Origin: Novosphingobium sp.
Lineage (GTDB): Bacteria > Pseudomonadota > Alphaproteobacteria > Sphingomonadales > Sphingomonadaceae
NCBI RefSeq assembly: GCF_024642085.1
Contig: NZ_JAHEBV010000012.1
Coordinates: forward strand, 19,229-83,228
Reading direction: 5' to 3'
DNA: 64,000 bases
This document shows, one piece after another, positions 1 through 8,323 of the stretch (position 1 is the first letter of the stretch; every line of letters begins with the position of its first letter). The notes under the pieces are model-generated. The model worked only from the letters and a program-made list of their open reading frames with translations, made no database searches and was not told the DNA's origin. Position numbers and translations under genes: made by a program.

Positions 1-170
1 ATCAATGGCGGCCAGCATATGTATTGAAACAGGGCCGAGGTGCCCAGCGCTGGCGCAGCAATGGCCCGGCCCGGCCCGGCCAGCGGGGCGGCGGACTGAT
101 GTCCGCCTAACCCGTTTGCTGTCACGGCGGCGGCTTTGCCGTCACCCGCCTCTCGGCTAAGGGGCCCAAT

Positions 171-413
171 ATGACCACGCCCTATCACCCCCCGGTCAAA
201 CGCTCGGTCGAGATCGCCGGCCACAAGACCTCGATCAGCCTCGAGCCGCTGTTCTGGGAACTGCTCAAGCAGGCAGCGGCGGTTGAATGTGTGCCGATCA
301 ACGCACTGGTCGCGCGGATTGATGCAGAGCGGATCAAGGCCCCGGTCCCGCCGGGGCTGGCCAGCGCGGTACGTCTGTGGCTGCTGGGCTGGCTCGCCGG
401 GCGGATGGGCTAG
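171..413 (+). CDS. Ribbon-helix-helix domain protein, 80 aa
   Basis: Small basic protein resembling the RHH_4 family of alphaproteobacterial ribbon-helix-helix proteins. The segment KRSVEIAGHKTSISLE (about residues 9-25) looks like the beta strand that leads into the first helix, followed by the FWELLKQAA helix. Such proteins usually dimerise to bind DNA, but the target is unknown here. The start is supported by an AAGGGG Shine-Dalgarno about seven bases upstream of the ATG. It stands alone, pointing toward the convergent GNAT gene with a 22-base gap. The family assignment comes from the N-terminal pattern and overall length; DNA binding is inferred. Confidence 0.75.
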   Translation: MTTPYHPPVKRSVEIAGHKTSISLEPLFWELLKQAAAVECVPINALVARIDAERIKAPVPPGLASAVRLWLLGWLAGRMG

Positions 414-435
414 CCAACACCCAACGCAAGACGAA

Positions 436-903
436 TCACAGGGCGAACTTGTATCCGATGTGCGAGGCCTCGAAGCCCAGCCGATCATAAAACCGGTGCG
501 CATCGACGCGTGCATTGTCCGTCGTCAATTGGACCAAACGGCAACGTCTTTCCCGGCAATGTTCAATCGCCCAGGCGATCATTGCACCGCCGATCTTCTT
601 GCCTCGATGCTGACTGGCGACCCGTACCGCCTCAATAATCCCGCGTTTCGAGCCTTGACGGCTAAGCCCCGCTATGAAGGTGAGTTGCAGTGTCCCGACA
701 ATTTCGCCGTTCATTTCCGCCACTGCCAACAGTTGATTGGGGTCAGCATCAATCTCGCCAAAGGCGGCAAGATAGGCCAGCTGCGCTTCCGCATCCGCCG
801 TCGCTTCCCGCGCATCGCCAAGCATGTCGTCGGCCAACAACGTGACGATTTTTGCCACATCGGCCGCGCGGGCGCGGCGAAAAGTGGGCCTTGAAGCCTG
901 CAT
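436..903 (-). CDS. GNAT family N-acetyltransferase
   Basis: A 155-residue single-domain GNAT protein. The N-terminal FRRARAADVAKIVTLLADD is a typical GNAT strand-helix start, followed by VGTLQLTFIAG and the acetyl-CoA pyrophosphate-binding loop region RVASQHRGKKIGGAMIAWA (motif A, about residues 94-112), and a C-terminal ARVDAHRFYDRLGFEAS motif B. These proteins transfer an acetyl group from acetyl-CoA to an amine; the substrate cannot be told from sequence. The ATG at 903 overlaps the TGA of murA (TGATG), so it is probably translated from the murA transcript. A TTG one codon further upstream is possible but less likely. Confidence 0.88.
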   Translation of the reverse strand: MQASRPTFRRARAADVAKIVTLLADDMLGDAREATADAEAQLAYLAAFGEIDADPNQLLAVAEMNGEIVGTLQLTFIAGLSRQGSKRGIIEAVRVASQHRGKKIGGAMIAWAIEHCRERRCRLVQLTTDNARVDAHRFYDRLGFEASHIGYKFAL

Positions 904-2186
904 CAATCCCCGCCAACCCGCTCAATCTGCGCGCCGACCAGCGCCAGCTTTTCTTCCAGTCGCTCGTACCCGCGGTCGAGGTGATAGAGGCGGTGGACCT
1001 GGGTTTCCCCTTCTGCCGCGAGCCCGGCGATCACCAGGCTCATCGAAGCACGCAAGTCGGTGGCCATGACTTCAGCCCCGGTCAGTGTGCCCGCCCCGTG
1101 CACGATCGCGGTGCGGCCCGACGTTTCGATATGCGCACCCATCCGGTTCAATTCGGGAACATGCATATAGCGGTTTTCGAAGATCGTTTCGGTCAGCACC
1201 GATGTGCCTTCGGCCAGGCACAGCATGGCCATCAGCTGTGCCTGCATGTCGGTAGCAAATCCGGGGTAGGGCGCGGTGGAAATATTGACGGCTTTCAATT
1301 TGCCTTGCGCTGCAAAGAAGATGCCGTCCTTGCGCGGTTCGACGTGCACGCCGGCATCGCGCATTGCCTGCACGGTTGCGTCCATCTCGTCGATCACGGC
1401 GTGTTTTAGGAACACCTCGCCCCCGGTGATCACGGCGGCGCAGGCATAGGAACCGGCCTCGATCCGGTCGCTCATCACGCGGTAAGTCGCGCCGTGCAGG
1501 CGGGATACGCCGTGGACGGTTATGTCGCTGCTGCCGATCCCTTCGATCTGCGCGCCCATCGCTACCAGCAGGTTGCACAGGTCGACGATCTCGGGCTCGC
1601 GCGCGGCGTTGTGAAGGATGGTGCGGCCGTTGCACAGCACCGCGGTCATCAGCGCGTTTTCAGTTGCGCCGACCGAAACTACCGGGAACGAGAATCGCCC
1701 CCCGGGAAGCCCGCCGTCGGGCGCCACGGCCCGGACATAGCCGGCGGCCAGTTCGATCGTCGCCCCCATCGCTTCCAGCACTTTGAGATGCAGGTCGATC
1801 GGGCGGTTACCGATGGCGCAGCCGCCGGGCAGCGATACCGTCGCCTCGCCCATGCGGGCCAGCATCGGGCCGAGCACCAGGATCGAGGCGCGCATCTTGC
1901 GCACCAGTTCATAGGGGGCCACCGTGCTGGTGATGCGCGGCGCTTCAAGTGTCATCACCCGGCCGAAATCGGTCGGCCGCGATCCGGCGATCGAGGTTGA
2001 GATGCCGAACTGGTTCATCAGGTGCTGGAACCCGTCGATATCGGCCAGACGCGGCAGATTTCGCAGGGTCAGCGGCTCGTCAGTTAGCAGCGCGCAAGGC
2101 AGCAACGTCAGCGCCGCGTTTTTTGCCCCCGAAATGGGGATGGTGCCGGAAAGGCGCTGGCCGCCCTGGATGATGATCTTGTCCAT
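903..2186 (-). CDS. murA: UDP-N-acetylglucosamine 1-carboxyvinyltransferase
   Basis: MurA catalyses the first committed step of peptidoglycan synthesis in the cytoplasm: transfer of enolpyruvate from PEP to UDP-GlcNAc. The 427-residue length is standard. The N-terminal [17 protein letters not shown] contains the conserved Lys22-Asn23 pair, and [17 protein letters not shown] carries the catalytic Cys (Cys123), the residue alkylated by fosfomycin. The EPSP-synthase-like repeats run the full length without interruption. It is divergent from galU across about 100 bases and its stop overlaps the start of the GNAT gene. Having Cys rather than Asp at 123 predicts fosfomycin sensitivity at the target level. 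Confidence 0.97.
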   Translation of the reverse strand: MDKIIIQGGQRLSGTIPISGAKNAALTLLPCALLTDEPLTLRNLPRLADIDGFQHLMNQFGISTSIAGSRPTDFGRVMTLEAPRITSTVAPYELVRKMRASILVLGPMLARMGEATVSLPGGCAIGNRPIDLHLKVLEAMGATIELAAGYVRAVAPDGGLPGGRFSFPVVSVGATENALMTAVLCNGRTILHNAAREPEIVDLCNLLVAMGAQIEGIGSSDITVHGVSRLHGATYRVMSDRIEAGSYACAAVITGGEVFLKHAVIDEMDATVQAMRDAGVHVEPRKDGIFFAAQGKLKAVNISTAPYPGFATDMQAQLMAMLCLAEGTSVLTETIFENRYMHVPELNRMGAHIETSGRTAIVHGAGTLTGAEVMATDLRASMSLVIAGLAAEGETQVHRLYHLDRGYERLEEKLALVGAQIERVGGD

Positions 2187-2289
2187 CCCTGCCGTGTAGC
2201 GCGATTCGCGCAGGCTTCAACCGGGCGTTGCGCGAGGGAGTGGAAACCGCTTTAAGCACGTTCCAACCCGACCACGCAAAAGGCCCCGC

Positions 2290-3168
2290 ATGACATCCTC
2301 CTCTAGAAAGCCGATCCGCAAGGCGGTGTTCCCGGTTGCGGGCATGGGGACGCGCTTTCTTCCCGCGACGAAGGCAATTCCCAAGGAAATGCTCCCGGTG
2401 ATCGACCGGCCGCTGATCCAGTATGCCGTTGACGAAGCGCGAGAGGCCGGGATCGACCAGCTGATCTTCGTGACCGGACGCGGCAAGACCGCGATTGTCG
2501 AACATTTCGACCACGCCTTCGAACTTGAGGCGACGATGGCCGAGCGGGACAAGTCGCTCGCGATACTCGAACCGACCCGCATCCAGCCGGGAAACCTGGT
2601 TACCGTGCGCCAGCAGGTGCCGCTGGGGCTGGGCCATGCAATCTGGTGCGCACGGGCGATTGTCGGCGATGAACCCTTTGCGATCTTCCTGCCTGATGAG
2701 TTGATGATAGGGCAGCCGGGCTGCATGAAGCAGATGGTCGAGGCTTATAACGCGGTTGGCGGCAACCTCATCTCGGTGCTGGAAGTGCCGGAAGAAGACG
2801 TGTCATCCTACGGCGTGATCGAACCCGGCGCGCGAAGCGGGGCCTTGACCGAGGTCAGGGGTCTGGTCGAAAAACCAAAGCGCGGCGAAGCCCCGTCAAA
2901 CCTGATCATTTCGGGCCGCTACATCCTTCAGCCCGAGGTTATGCGCGTGCTCGAAGCGCAGGAGAAGGGCGCGGGCGGGGAAATCCAGCTGACCGACGCG
3001 ATGGCCAAGATGATCGGCACCCAGCCGTTCCACGCCGTCACCTTCGCAGGCAAACGCTATGACTGCGGCAGCAAGACCGGCTTCGTGGAAGCAACCCTGG
3101 CGATCGCCCTGGAACGCGAGGACATGCGCGATGACGTGCGGGCAATGGCGCTGCGGCTGCTGGGATAG
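2290..3168 (+). CDS. galU: UTP--glucose-1-phosphate uridylyltransferase
   Basis: GalU makes UDP-glucose from UTP and glucose-1-phosphate, supplying nucleotide sugar for exopolysaccharide, glycolipid and LPS synthesis. The protein is 292 residues, normal for bacterial GalU. It opens with AVFPVAGMGTRFLPATKAIPKEMLP, the nucleotidyltransferase signature with the G-x-G-T-R-F loop and the KxxPKEM substrate motif; IFVTGRGKTAIVEHFD and YDCGSKTGFVEATLAIAL are further GalU hallmarks. The UDP-glucose supply makes sense next to the glycosyltransferase genes at 15-20 kb, though they are not co-transcribed. Confidence 0.97.
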   Translation: MTSSSRKPIRKAVFPVAGMGTRFLPATKAIPKEMLPVIDRPLIQYAVDEAREAGIDQLIFVTGRGKTAIVEHFDHAFELEATMAERDKSLAILEPTRIQPGNLVTVRQQVPLGLGHAIWCARAIVGDEPFAIFLPDELMIGQPGCMKQMVEAYNAVGGNLISVLEVPEEDVSSYGVIEPGARSGALTEVRGLVEKPKRGEAPSNLIISGRYILQPEVMRVLEAQEKGAGGEIQLTDAMAKMIGTQPFHAVTFAGKRYDCGSKTGFVEATLAIALEREDMRDDVRAMALRLLG

Positions 3169-3419
3169 TGCACATAGCGTCGCGCTAAGTCGGTACGGTG
3201 ATGCGACAAATTGAAATGAACGAACCACGCTAAATAAACGCCAGATGAACAGCGCCTTTCGCTATGATTAACAGCTGCTGCAGACTGTTGAATTAAACGA
3301 AAGCCTGCGTGAAATTAAATAACGCCGTGTATCAACTCGTCGAACAAGGGTGCTCGGTTAGTCTCAAACAGCACATGTCAAGATGGAACGGAAATGCGCT
3401 TCCGAACATTTTGATAGGC

Positions 3420-4313
3420 ATGACGAAGCTTACACCCCTCCGTTCGCCCCGGGCCTTTGCAGCGACTATCGCTGTGCTCGCCCTCGTTCCCTTTCCTGTT
3501 CTGGCCCAGGATGCTGCGCCAGCGGCTGAGGCTGCGGCGCCTGCTGTGCCCGAAGCTGCCGCGTCTGTCGCCCCGGTCCCGGTGATAGTCTCACAGCCAG
3601 TCGTCCAGGCGGTTCCGGCCGCTGTTCCTGAGGAGCCAGCAGTCATCGCGGCTGCCGTGGCCCCTGCCACCTCAGCGCGTCCAGTCAGGCCTTCTACCGC
3701 ACCCCGTACGGCTGTTCCAGCTGCTGCGGACGTGCCTGCCGCGTCCAGTCCGGCGCAGCAATCCCTCCCTGCTCAAAGCGCAGGGCAGGACGCGGCAACC
3801 CAGTTAGCGCCAGAAGCGGCTCCGGTGGCGGCAGTAGCGCCCGCAGCAAAAACCCCTGCAGCGCCCGACACGTCGCGCGGACTTGCGGCTTTGGCTCTTG
3901 GCGGAGCACTGGCTACGTTCGGGGCAAGCGCGGTCCTTGTCATGAGCCGACGTCGCCGCCGCCCGGTCGCCCTTGCCGAACCTGCCCATGAACCGGCACC
4001 AAGCGTTGCGGCTGTCCGCCCGGTAGCGACCTACGCCGCCCCCGTCGGGGCCGCAACTGCGCCGCAATCCGCATGGACAGACGCGGTACCGCAATTGATT
4101 GAGCAGCGCCGCGCGGTGATCGATGCGATGGTTGCGGCAAAGCCCGATGCGGCCAATCCGTTCCGCAGCGCCAAAGCGCGCCGCCGCCGGGCGCGTCTGA
4201 TTATCCAGGGACGCGAACAGCCTGTGCAGGATACGGCGCAGCAGCCGCTCGATTTCCGCCAGTACCGTCCCGCGCAGCCGGTCGTCACGGGCCGCGAGCC
4301 GGCCTTCGCCTGA
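3420..4313 (+). CDS. Pro/Ala-rich exported protein with one membrane segment
   Basis: Unrecognised protein of 297 residues from this start. Residues 1-30 form a signal peptide (Arg-rich start, hydrophobic IAVLALVPFPVLA, cleavage after LAQ). Residues 31-150 are low-complexity Ala/Pro/Val, a likely extended periplasmic linker. A hydrophobic stretch at about 153-176 is followed by five consecutive arginines, so the C-terminal 120 residues, which are also Arg-rich, are predicted to be cytoplasmic. The frame extends upstream to 3309, but that extension would bury the signal peptide, so I prefer the ATG at 3420 even though its ribosome-binding site is weak. Function unknown. It ends in front of a strong terminator. 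Confidence 0.7.
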   Translation: MTKLTPLRSPRAFAATIAVLALVPFPVLAQDAAPAAEAAAPAVPEAAASVAPVPVIVSQPVVQAVPAAVPEEPAVIAAAVAPATSARPVRPSTAPRTAVPAAADVPAASSPAQQSLPAQSAGQDAATQLAPEAAPVAAVAPAAKTPAAPDTSRGLAALALGGALATFGASAVLVMSRRRRRPVALAEPAHEPAPSVAAVRPVATYAAPVGAATAPQSAWTDAVPQLIEQRRAVIDAMVAAKPDAANPFRSAKARRRRARLIIQGREQPVQDTAQQPLDFRQYRPAQPVVTGREPAFA

Positions 4314-4335
4314 ACCCGGGTCACGGCCCGGCAAA

Positions 4336-4369
4336 GCGCCGCGTCCCCAAGCGGGGGCGCGGCGTTTCT
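4336..4369. terminator. Bidirectional intrinsic terminator between convergent genes
   Basis: A GC stem of about 12 pairs (5' arm from 4337, AAGC loop around 4349-4352, 3' arm to 4364, one G-T pair) followed by TTTCT. The minus-strand side also has a short T run. It lies between the Pro/Ala-rich protein and the convergent P450 and probably serves both. Confidence 0.75.
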
Positions 4370-4372
4370 GCG

Positions 4373-5683
4373 TCAGTGCGCCGTGAAGCGCAGCGGCAGT
4401 GTTTTCAATCCGCCGACGAAGGTGCTTTTGGCGCGGCGCGGCTCTCCGGCCAGTTCCACCGCATCGACCCGGTCAAGCAGGGCTTCGAACAGCAGCCGCA
4501 TTTCCAGCCGGGCCAGGTGCAGACCCAGACATTGGTGCGCACCTGCACCAAAGGCGATGTGGCGGTTGGCCTCGCGCGCTGCGTCAAACTTGCGCGGGTT
4601 GTCAAACTGCGCCGGGTCATGGTTGGCAGCTACATAGTTCATCATCAGCCAATCGCCTGCCTTGATGGTCACATCGCCGAACTGGGCGTCCTGGGTAGCA
4701 GTGCGCATGAAATGCTGGACCGGGCTGGTCCAGCGGATCGCCTCTTCGACAATGCCGGGGACCAGGCTGCGATCCGCCTTGACGCGGGCGAACTGGTCGG
4801 GATCGCGGGCCAGCGCCAGCATTGCCCCGGCGGTCGATGCGCTGGTGGTATCGTGCCCTGCAGCAGCGATGATGATGTAATATCCGGCCAGATCCTGCGC
4901 GGAAATTGGCGCGCCATCGATTTCTGCCCGGGCCAGAATGGTCGCGACATCGCTGGTCGGGTTGGCGCGGCGCTGGGCGGCGAGCCCTTCAAAGTACGCC
5001 TCGAAATCGGCGACGGCGCCCTGGACGATCTGAAAGATCTGCTCGGGCGTCATGCTGGCAAGGCCTGACTTGTTAAGCTCTTCATCCTGGCCGCCGAACA
5101 TCTGCTGGGTCAGGAACAGCATCCGCGCCTCGTCTTCTTCCGGCACGCCCAGGATCTGCATGACGACATGGAGCGGATAGGGCGCGGCAACCAGCTGAAC
5201 AAAGTCTGCTTCGGGTCCTGCGGCTACAAAGCGGTCAGCGGTCTTTTGGGCCAGAGCGCGGATCTGCGCCTCGATCGTGCGCAGGTTTTTGGGCATGAAC
5301 CAGTCCTGCGTCAGGCGGCGCAGCTTGGGGTGCTTTGGCGCGTCAAGCGCGACCAGCGACGATACCAGATTGGGGCTTTCTTCGCCCTGCGCCGCAGTGA
5401 TCGCCCGGGCAAATGCCTCGCCCTGCTTGTTGGTGAAGACGGTGGCGCGCGGCGCATTAAGAAAGCCGACATTGTCCTTCGACACGCGCATTACATCATC
5501 ATACCGGGTCAGCAGCCAGAACGGATCGAAATCGTCCGCCGGGCTTTCGATCCTGACGACCGGTGTTTCGGACCGAAGCCGGTCGAAAGTGTCAAGCAGC
5601 GGGTCCCATGCGGCATAGGAATTGGGATCGACGACAGCGAGGCCATCCTCGGGGCTGGCGACGGGATCGGACATGGCCATCAT
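4373..5683 (-). CDS. Cytochrome P450
   Basis: Soluble bacterial class I P450, 436 residues. Visible signatures are the I-helix oxygen-activation motif AAAGHDTTS, the K-helix ExxR (EEAIR), and the heme-thiolate loop FGAGAHQCLG with the Cys ligand. It would need a ferredoxin and ferredoxin reductase, neither of which is in the window. It overlaps the acyl-CoA synthetase stop by four bases and is therefore translationally coupled to it, suggesting that the two act on the same fatty, terpenoid or sterol-like acid; that is inference. Three in-frame ATGs (5683, 5680, 5674) follow an AGGAG; the exact start among them is unsettled. Confidence 0.93.
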   Translation of the reverse strand: MMAMSDPVASPEDGLAVVDPNSYAAWDPLLDTFDRLRSETPVVRIESPADDFDPFWLLTRYDDVMRVSKDNVGFLNAPRATVFTNKQGEAFARAITAAQGEESPNLVSSLVALDAPKHPKLRRLTQDWFMPKNLRTIEAQIRALAQKTADRFVAAGPEADFVQLVAAPYPLHVVMQILGVPEEDEARMLFLTQQMFGGQDEELNKSGLASMTPEQIFQIVQGAVADFEAYFEGLAAQRRANPTSDVATILARAEIDGAPISAQDLAGYYIIIAAAGHDTTSASTAGAMLALARDPDQFARVKADRSLVPGIVEEAIRWTSPVQHFMRTATQDAQFGDVTIKAGDWLMMNYVAANHDPAQFDNPRKFDAAREANRHIAFGAGAHQCLGLHLARLEMRLLFEALLDRVDAVELAGEPRRAKSTFVGGLKTLPLRFTAH

Positions 5684-7233
5684 GCTCCTGCTTGGGTTTT
5701 GGCATAGGCGTCGCGGTACTCATCGCGCAGCAGGCGCTTGTACAGCTTACCGGTCAGTTCACGCGGCAGCTGTTCGCGAAAATCGATTTGCCGCGGCATC
5801 TTGACCCGGCTGAGCTGGGTGCCGAGATAGTCAGACAGTTCGGCGGCCAGTTCAGGCCCGGCCTGCGTCATGTCGAGCGGCTGGACCACGGCGACCACGC
5901 GTTCGCCCATATCGGCATCGGGTGCGCCAATCACGGCGGCATCAGCCACCTTGGGGTGCGTGACCAGCAGGTTCTCGATTTCTTGCGGGTAAATGTTCAC
6001 TCCGCCCGAAATGATCATGAAGCTCTTGCGGTCGGTCAGGAACAGATAGCCGTCCTCGTCCTGATAACCGACATCGCCCAGACTGGACCAGCCATGCTTG
6101 TTGCGGCTTTCGGCGGTCTTGACCGGATCGTTGTGATACTCAAACACAGGCTGGCTGGGATCGCTCGGTTCGAAGAAAACCTGGCCTTCGGTGCCGCGCG
6201 GCACTTCATCCCCGTTTTCATCGCAAATGTGGAGGATACCCGACAGCGCCTTGCCCACCGATCCCGGCTTGGTCAGCCAGTCGGGGCTGGTGATGAAAGT
6301 CGATCCGTTGCCCTCGGTTCCGGCGTAATATTCATACAGCACCGGCCCCCACCAATCGATCATCGCGCGCTTGACCGGGACCGGTATCGGGGCAGCCGCG
6401 TGGATCGCGCATTTAAGGGTGGAAACATCGTATTTCGCCCGCACCGCTTCCGGCAGCTTTAGCATGCGGACGAAATGGGTGGGCACAAACTGGCTGTCGG
6501 TAATGCCGTATTTCTCGATCGTCTGAAGCGCGCCTTCGGGATCAAACTTTTCCATGACGACAACGGTGCCGCCAATCTTGTGGAGCGTCATCGACCAGCG
6601 CAGCGGCGCGGCGTGATACAAGGGCGCGGGCGACAGATAGATGGCGTCGGGGCCGATCCCGTATGCCGCCACGGTCAGCTGCACCAGCACATTGGTCTGA
6701 TCAATCGCCGGATCATCGGGCAGCGGGATCTTGACCCCTTTGGGCCGCCCGGTCGTGCCCGAGGAATAGAGCATGTCGACCCCGGCACGTTCATCGGCGA
6801 TGGGGGTTGCGGGCATGGCAGCCAGAGCATCTTCGGCACTAAGCGCACCGGGCGTATCCAGCCGCAGCTGCGGAACCTGCGGGGCCAGACCAGCCACTTC
6901 ATCCAGTACGGCCGCGCCGTGCGCCGATCCGAACAGCAGCTTGGCCCCGCTGTCTTCCAGGATATAGGCAATTTCCGGCGCGGTCAGGCGGCTGGAAATA
7001 CCAACATAATGAACCCCCGAACGCTGGAAGCCCCAGGCCAGGCAAAAGAACCACGGATGGTTTTCCAGGCACATCGCCACCGTATCGCCAATCCCGATCC
7101 CGCGCGCGCGAAGCAGCTGGGCGACCTGGTTAGAACGCCGGTCCAATTCGGCATAGGTCACAATTTCGCCGCTGCCGGCCATCACTATCGCGGGCTTTTC
7201 TGGGGTGGTGCGGGCGTGGATCGCTGGATGCAT
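5680..7233 (-). CDS. Acyl-CoA synthetase (AMP-dependent synthetase/ligase)
   Basis: A 517-residue member of the ANL superfamily, which activates a carboxylic acid as an acyl-adenylate and transfers it to coenzyme A. The P-loop-like motif MLYSSGTTGRPKGVK is clear, as are YEYYAGTEGNGSTF (A5 region), WSSLGDVGYQDEDGYLFLTDR (A7) and the C-terminal SRVKMPRQIDFREQLPRELTGKLYKR with the catalytic Lys of motif A10. The pairing with a P450 suggests catabolism of a hydrophobic acid. The promoter region carries an 18-bp inverted repeat at 7277-7294. The substrate cannot be assigned by reading. Confidence 0.93.
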   Translation of the reverse strand: MHPAIHARTTPEKPAIVMAGSGEIVTYAELDRRSNQVAQLLRARGIGIGDTVAMCLENHPWFFCLAWGFQRSGVHYVGISSRLTAPEIAYILEDSGAKLLFGSAHGAAVLDEVAGLAPQVPQLRLDTPGALSAEDALAAMPATPIADERAGVDMLYSSGTTGRPKGVKIPLPDDPAIDQTNVLVQLTVAAYGIGPDAIYLSPAPLYHAAPLRWSMTLHKIGGTVVVMEKFDPEGALQTIEKYGITDSQFVPTHFVRMLKLPEAVRAKYDVSTLKCAIHAAAPIPVPVKRAMIDWWGPVLYEYYAGTEGNGSTFITSPDWLTKPGSVGKALSGILHICDENGDEVPRGTEGQVFFEPSDPSQPVFEYHNDPVKTAESRNKHGWSSLGDVGYQDEDGYLFLTDRKSFMIISGGVNIYPQEIENLLVTHPKVADAAVIGAPDADMGERVVAVVQPLDMTQAGPELAAELSDYLGTQLSRVKMPRQIDFREQLPRELTGKLYKRLLRDEYRDAYAKTQAGA

Positions 7234-7276
7234 GGGGCAAGACTCTCCGTTACGGCTTTGCGCCGCTTGCCACTGG

Positions 7277-7294
7277 TTTAACCGAACGATTAAA
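7277..7294. promoter_or_regulatory. Inverted repeat, candidate operator of the acyl-CoA synthetase/P450 operon
   Basis: TTTAACCG-AA-CGATTAAA, two 8-base half-sites differing at one position, centred about 52 bases before the start codon of the acyl-CoA synthetase. The size and symmetry suit a TetR-type or similar dimeric repressor. No such regulator gene lies in the window, so the binding factor is unknown. Confidence 0.45.
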
Positions 7295-7358
7295 GGCCCG
7301 CAAAGGGAAATGCACAGGTCTGCTGCGATTGTTTATCCGCTGCAGGTGGCGGGAAACG

Positions 7359-7385
7359 AAAAAGGGCGGCGCTTGCGCACCGCCC
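7359..7385 (-). terminator. Rho-independent terminator of the M23 peptidase gene
   Basis: On the minus strand a 9-bp stem GGGCGGTGC / GCGCCGCCC (one T-G pair) with a GCAA tetraloop is followed by five T residues. It lies 65 bases downstream of the stop codon of the LytM peptidase and separates it from the acyl-CoA synthetase promoter. Confidence 0.85.
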
Positions 7386-7450
7386 CTGTTTCAGCATCCC
7401 TCCCGAAGCTGATCCCGCCCCGGGCTTTTACCCGGTCACGGATAAAATCC

Positions 7451-8182
7451 TTATTCTTCGCCGTCACCCATTGCATCGCTATCACCAGCGACTGCCATCT
7501 GGGCACGGGGTTGCCCTTCGCCCTGCAGGTAGGGAACCGGATTGACCGACAGGCCGCCTACGCGGACTTCATAGTGCAGGTGCGGACCGGTCGAACGGCC
7601 GGTCGAACCCACATAACCGATCACATCGCCCTTGTGGACCGACTGGCCGGCAGCCACGGCAATGCGCGACAGGTGCCCGTAGCGGGTCTGAATATCACCG
7701 CCATGTTCAAGGCTGATGTACAGGCCATAGCTGGAAAAGCGTTCGGCCTTGCTGACCACGGCATCAGCGGTGGCATAGACAGGGGTTCCGGTGGGCATGG
7801 CAAGGTCAATACCCTTGTGCGCGCGGCGACCGCCCAGAACGGGGTGAATGCGCATGCCGTAACCGCTGGTCAGCGCAGCGCCCATCACCGGCATCCGCGA
7901 CGGCACCGAAACGCCGCGCGGGCGGAAGCTGGTGACGGCAGCAGCGGTCGTGGAAACGATCCCGGCCTTGTCAAGCGACTTCCAGCTGGAGAACAGGCGG
8001 CGGAACTCTTCATCGCCCTGGTTCTGCGCCTTGGCTGCCTGGGCAGCGCGCAGGGGCGCGTTGACATCGGCAGCAGCAGCGCTGCTGTTGGCCAACGCGG
8101 GAGCGGTAAAGGCCATGCTGGCAAGGGCGGCGAAAGCACCGACAACTGTACGAGCCTTGGCAAAAATCGAAGTGGCGACCAC
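7451..8182 (-). CDS. M23 family (LytM-type) metallopeptidase, exported
   Basis: A 243-residue peptidoglycan endopeptidase candidate. Residues 1-32 form a signal peptide (AFAALASMAFTAPALA). The LytM domain shows SGYGMRIHPVLGGRRAHKGIDLAM, with the first zinc His and Asp, and GRSTGPHLHYEVRV, with the HxH pair supplying the catalytic and third zinc ligands; all required residues are present, so it should be active rather than a scaffold like EnvC. The start is GTG, the only good candidate, with AAGG eight bases upstream. Transcribed alone and closed by the terminator at 7359-7385. Confidence 0.92.
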   Translation of the reverse strand: MVATSIFAKARTVVGAFAALASMAFTAPALANSSAAAADVNAPLRAAQAAKAQNQGDEEFRRLFSSWKSLDKAGIVSTTAAAVTSFRPRGVSVPSRMPVMGAALTSGYGMRIHPVLGGRRAHKGIDLAMPTGTPVYATADAVVSKAERFSSYGLYISLEHGGDIQTRYGHLSRIAVAAGQSVHKGDVIGYVGSTGRSTGPHLHYEVRVGGLSVNPVPYLQGEGQPRAQMAVAGDSDAMGDGEE

Positions 8183-8323
8183 TAAAACTACCTTATTCGT
8201 GCGCCCGAAAGGTCGAAAACCTCCCAGTACCGGGCTACTTTTAAAGCGTCCCGGAGCAGTGTTTTTGAGATGGTCGGACCCCCCGCCGTCTCTTGCCTGG
8301 TCGGTCTGACCACTAAAAGTTAA

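Noticed and set aside
1..170. Possible 3' end of an upstream gene
   Set aside because: Two frames stay open for part of it, but the translations are low-complexity Arg/Pro/Gly and match nothing; I see no supported feature here.
3169..3419. Promoter or CtrA sites in the AT-richer gap before the Pro/Ala-rich protein
   Set aside because: A TATGAT at 3263 has no matching -35 box at usual spacing and the TTAA copies are not spaced as a CtrA site, so nothing is annotated.
8178..8318. Repeated GACCACTAAAA on both sides of the M23 peptidase promoter region
   Set aside because: The 11-base repeat, about 130 bases apart, has no dyad symmetry or link to a known element; it may be chance.
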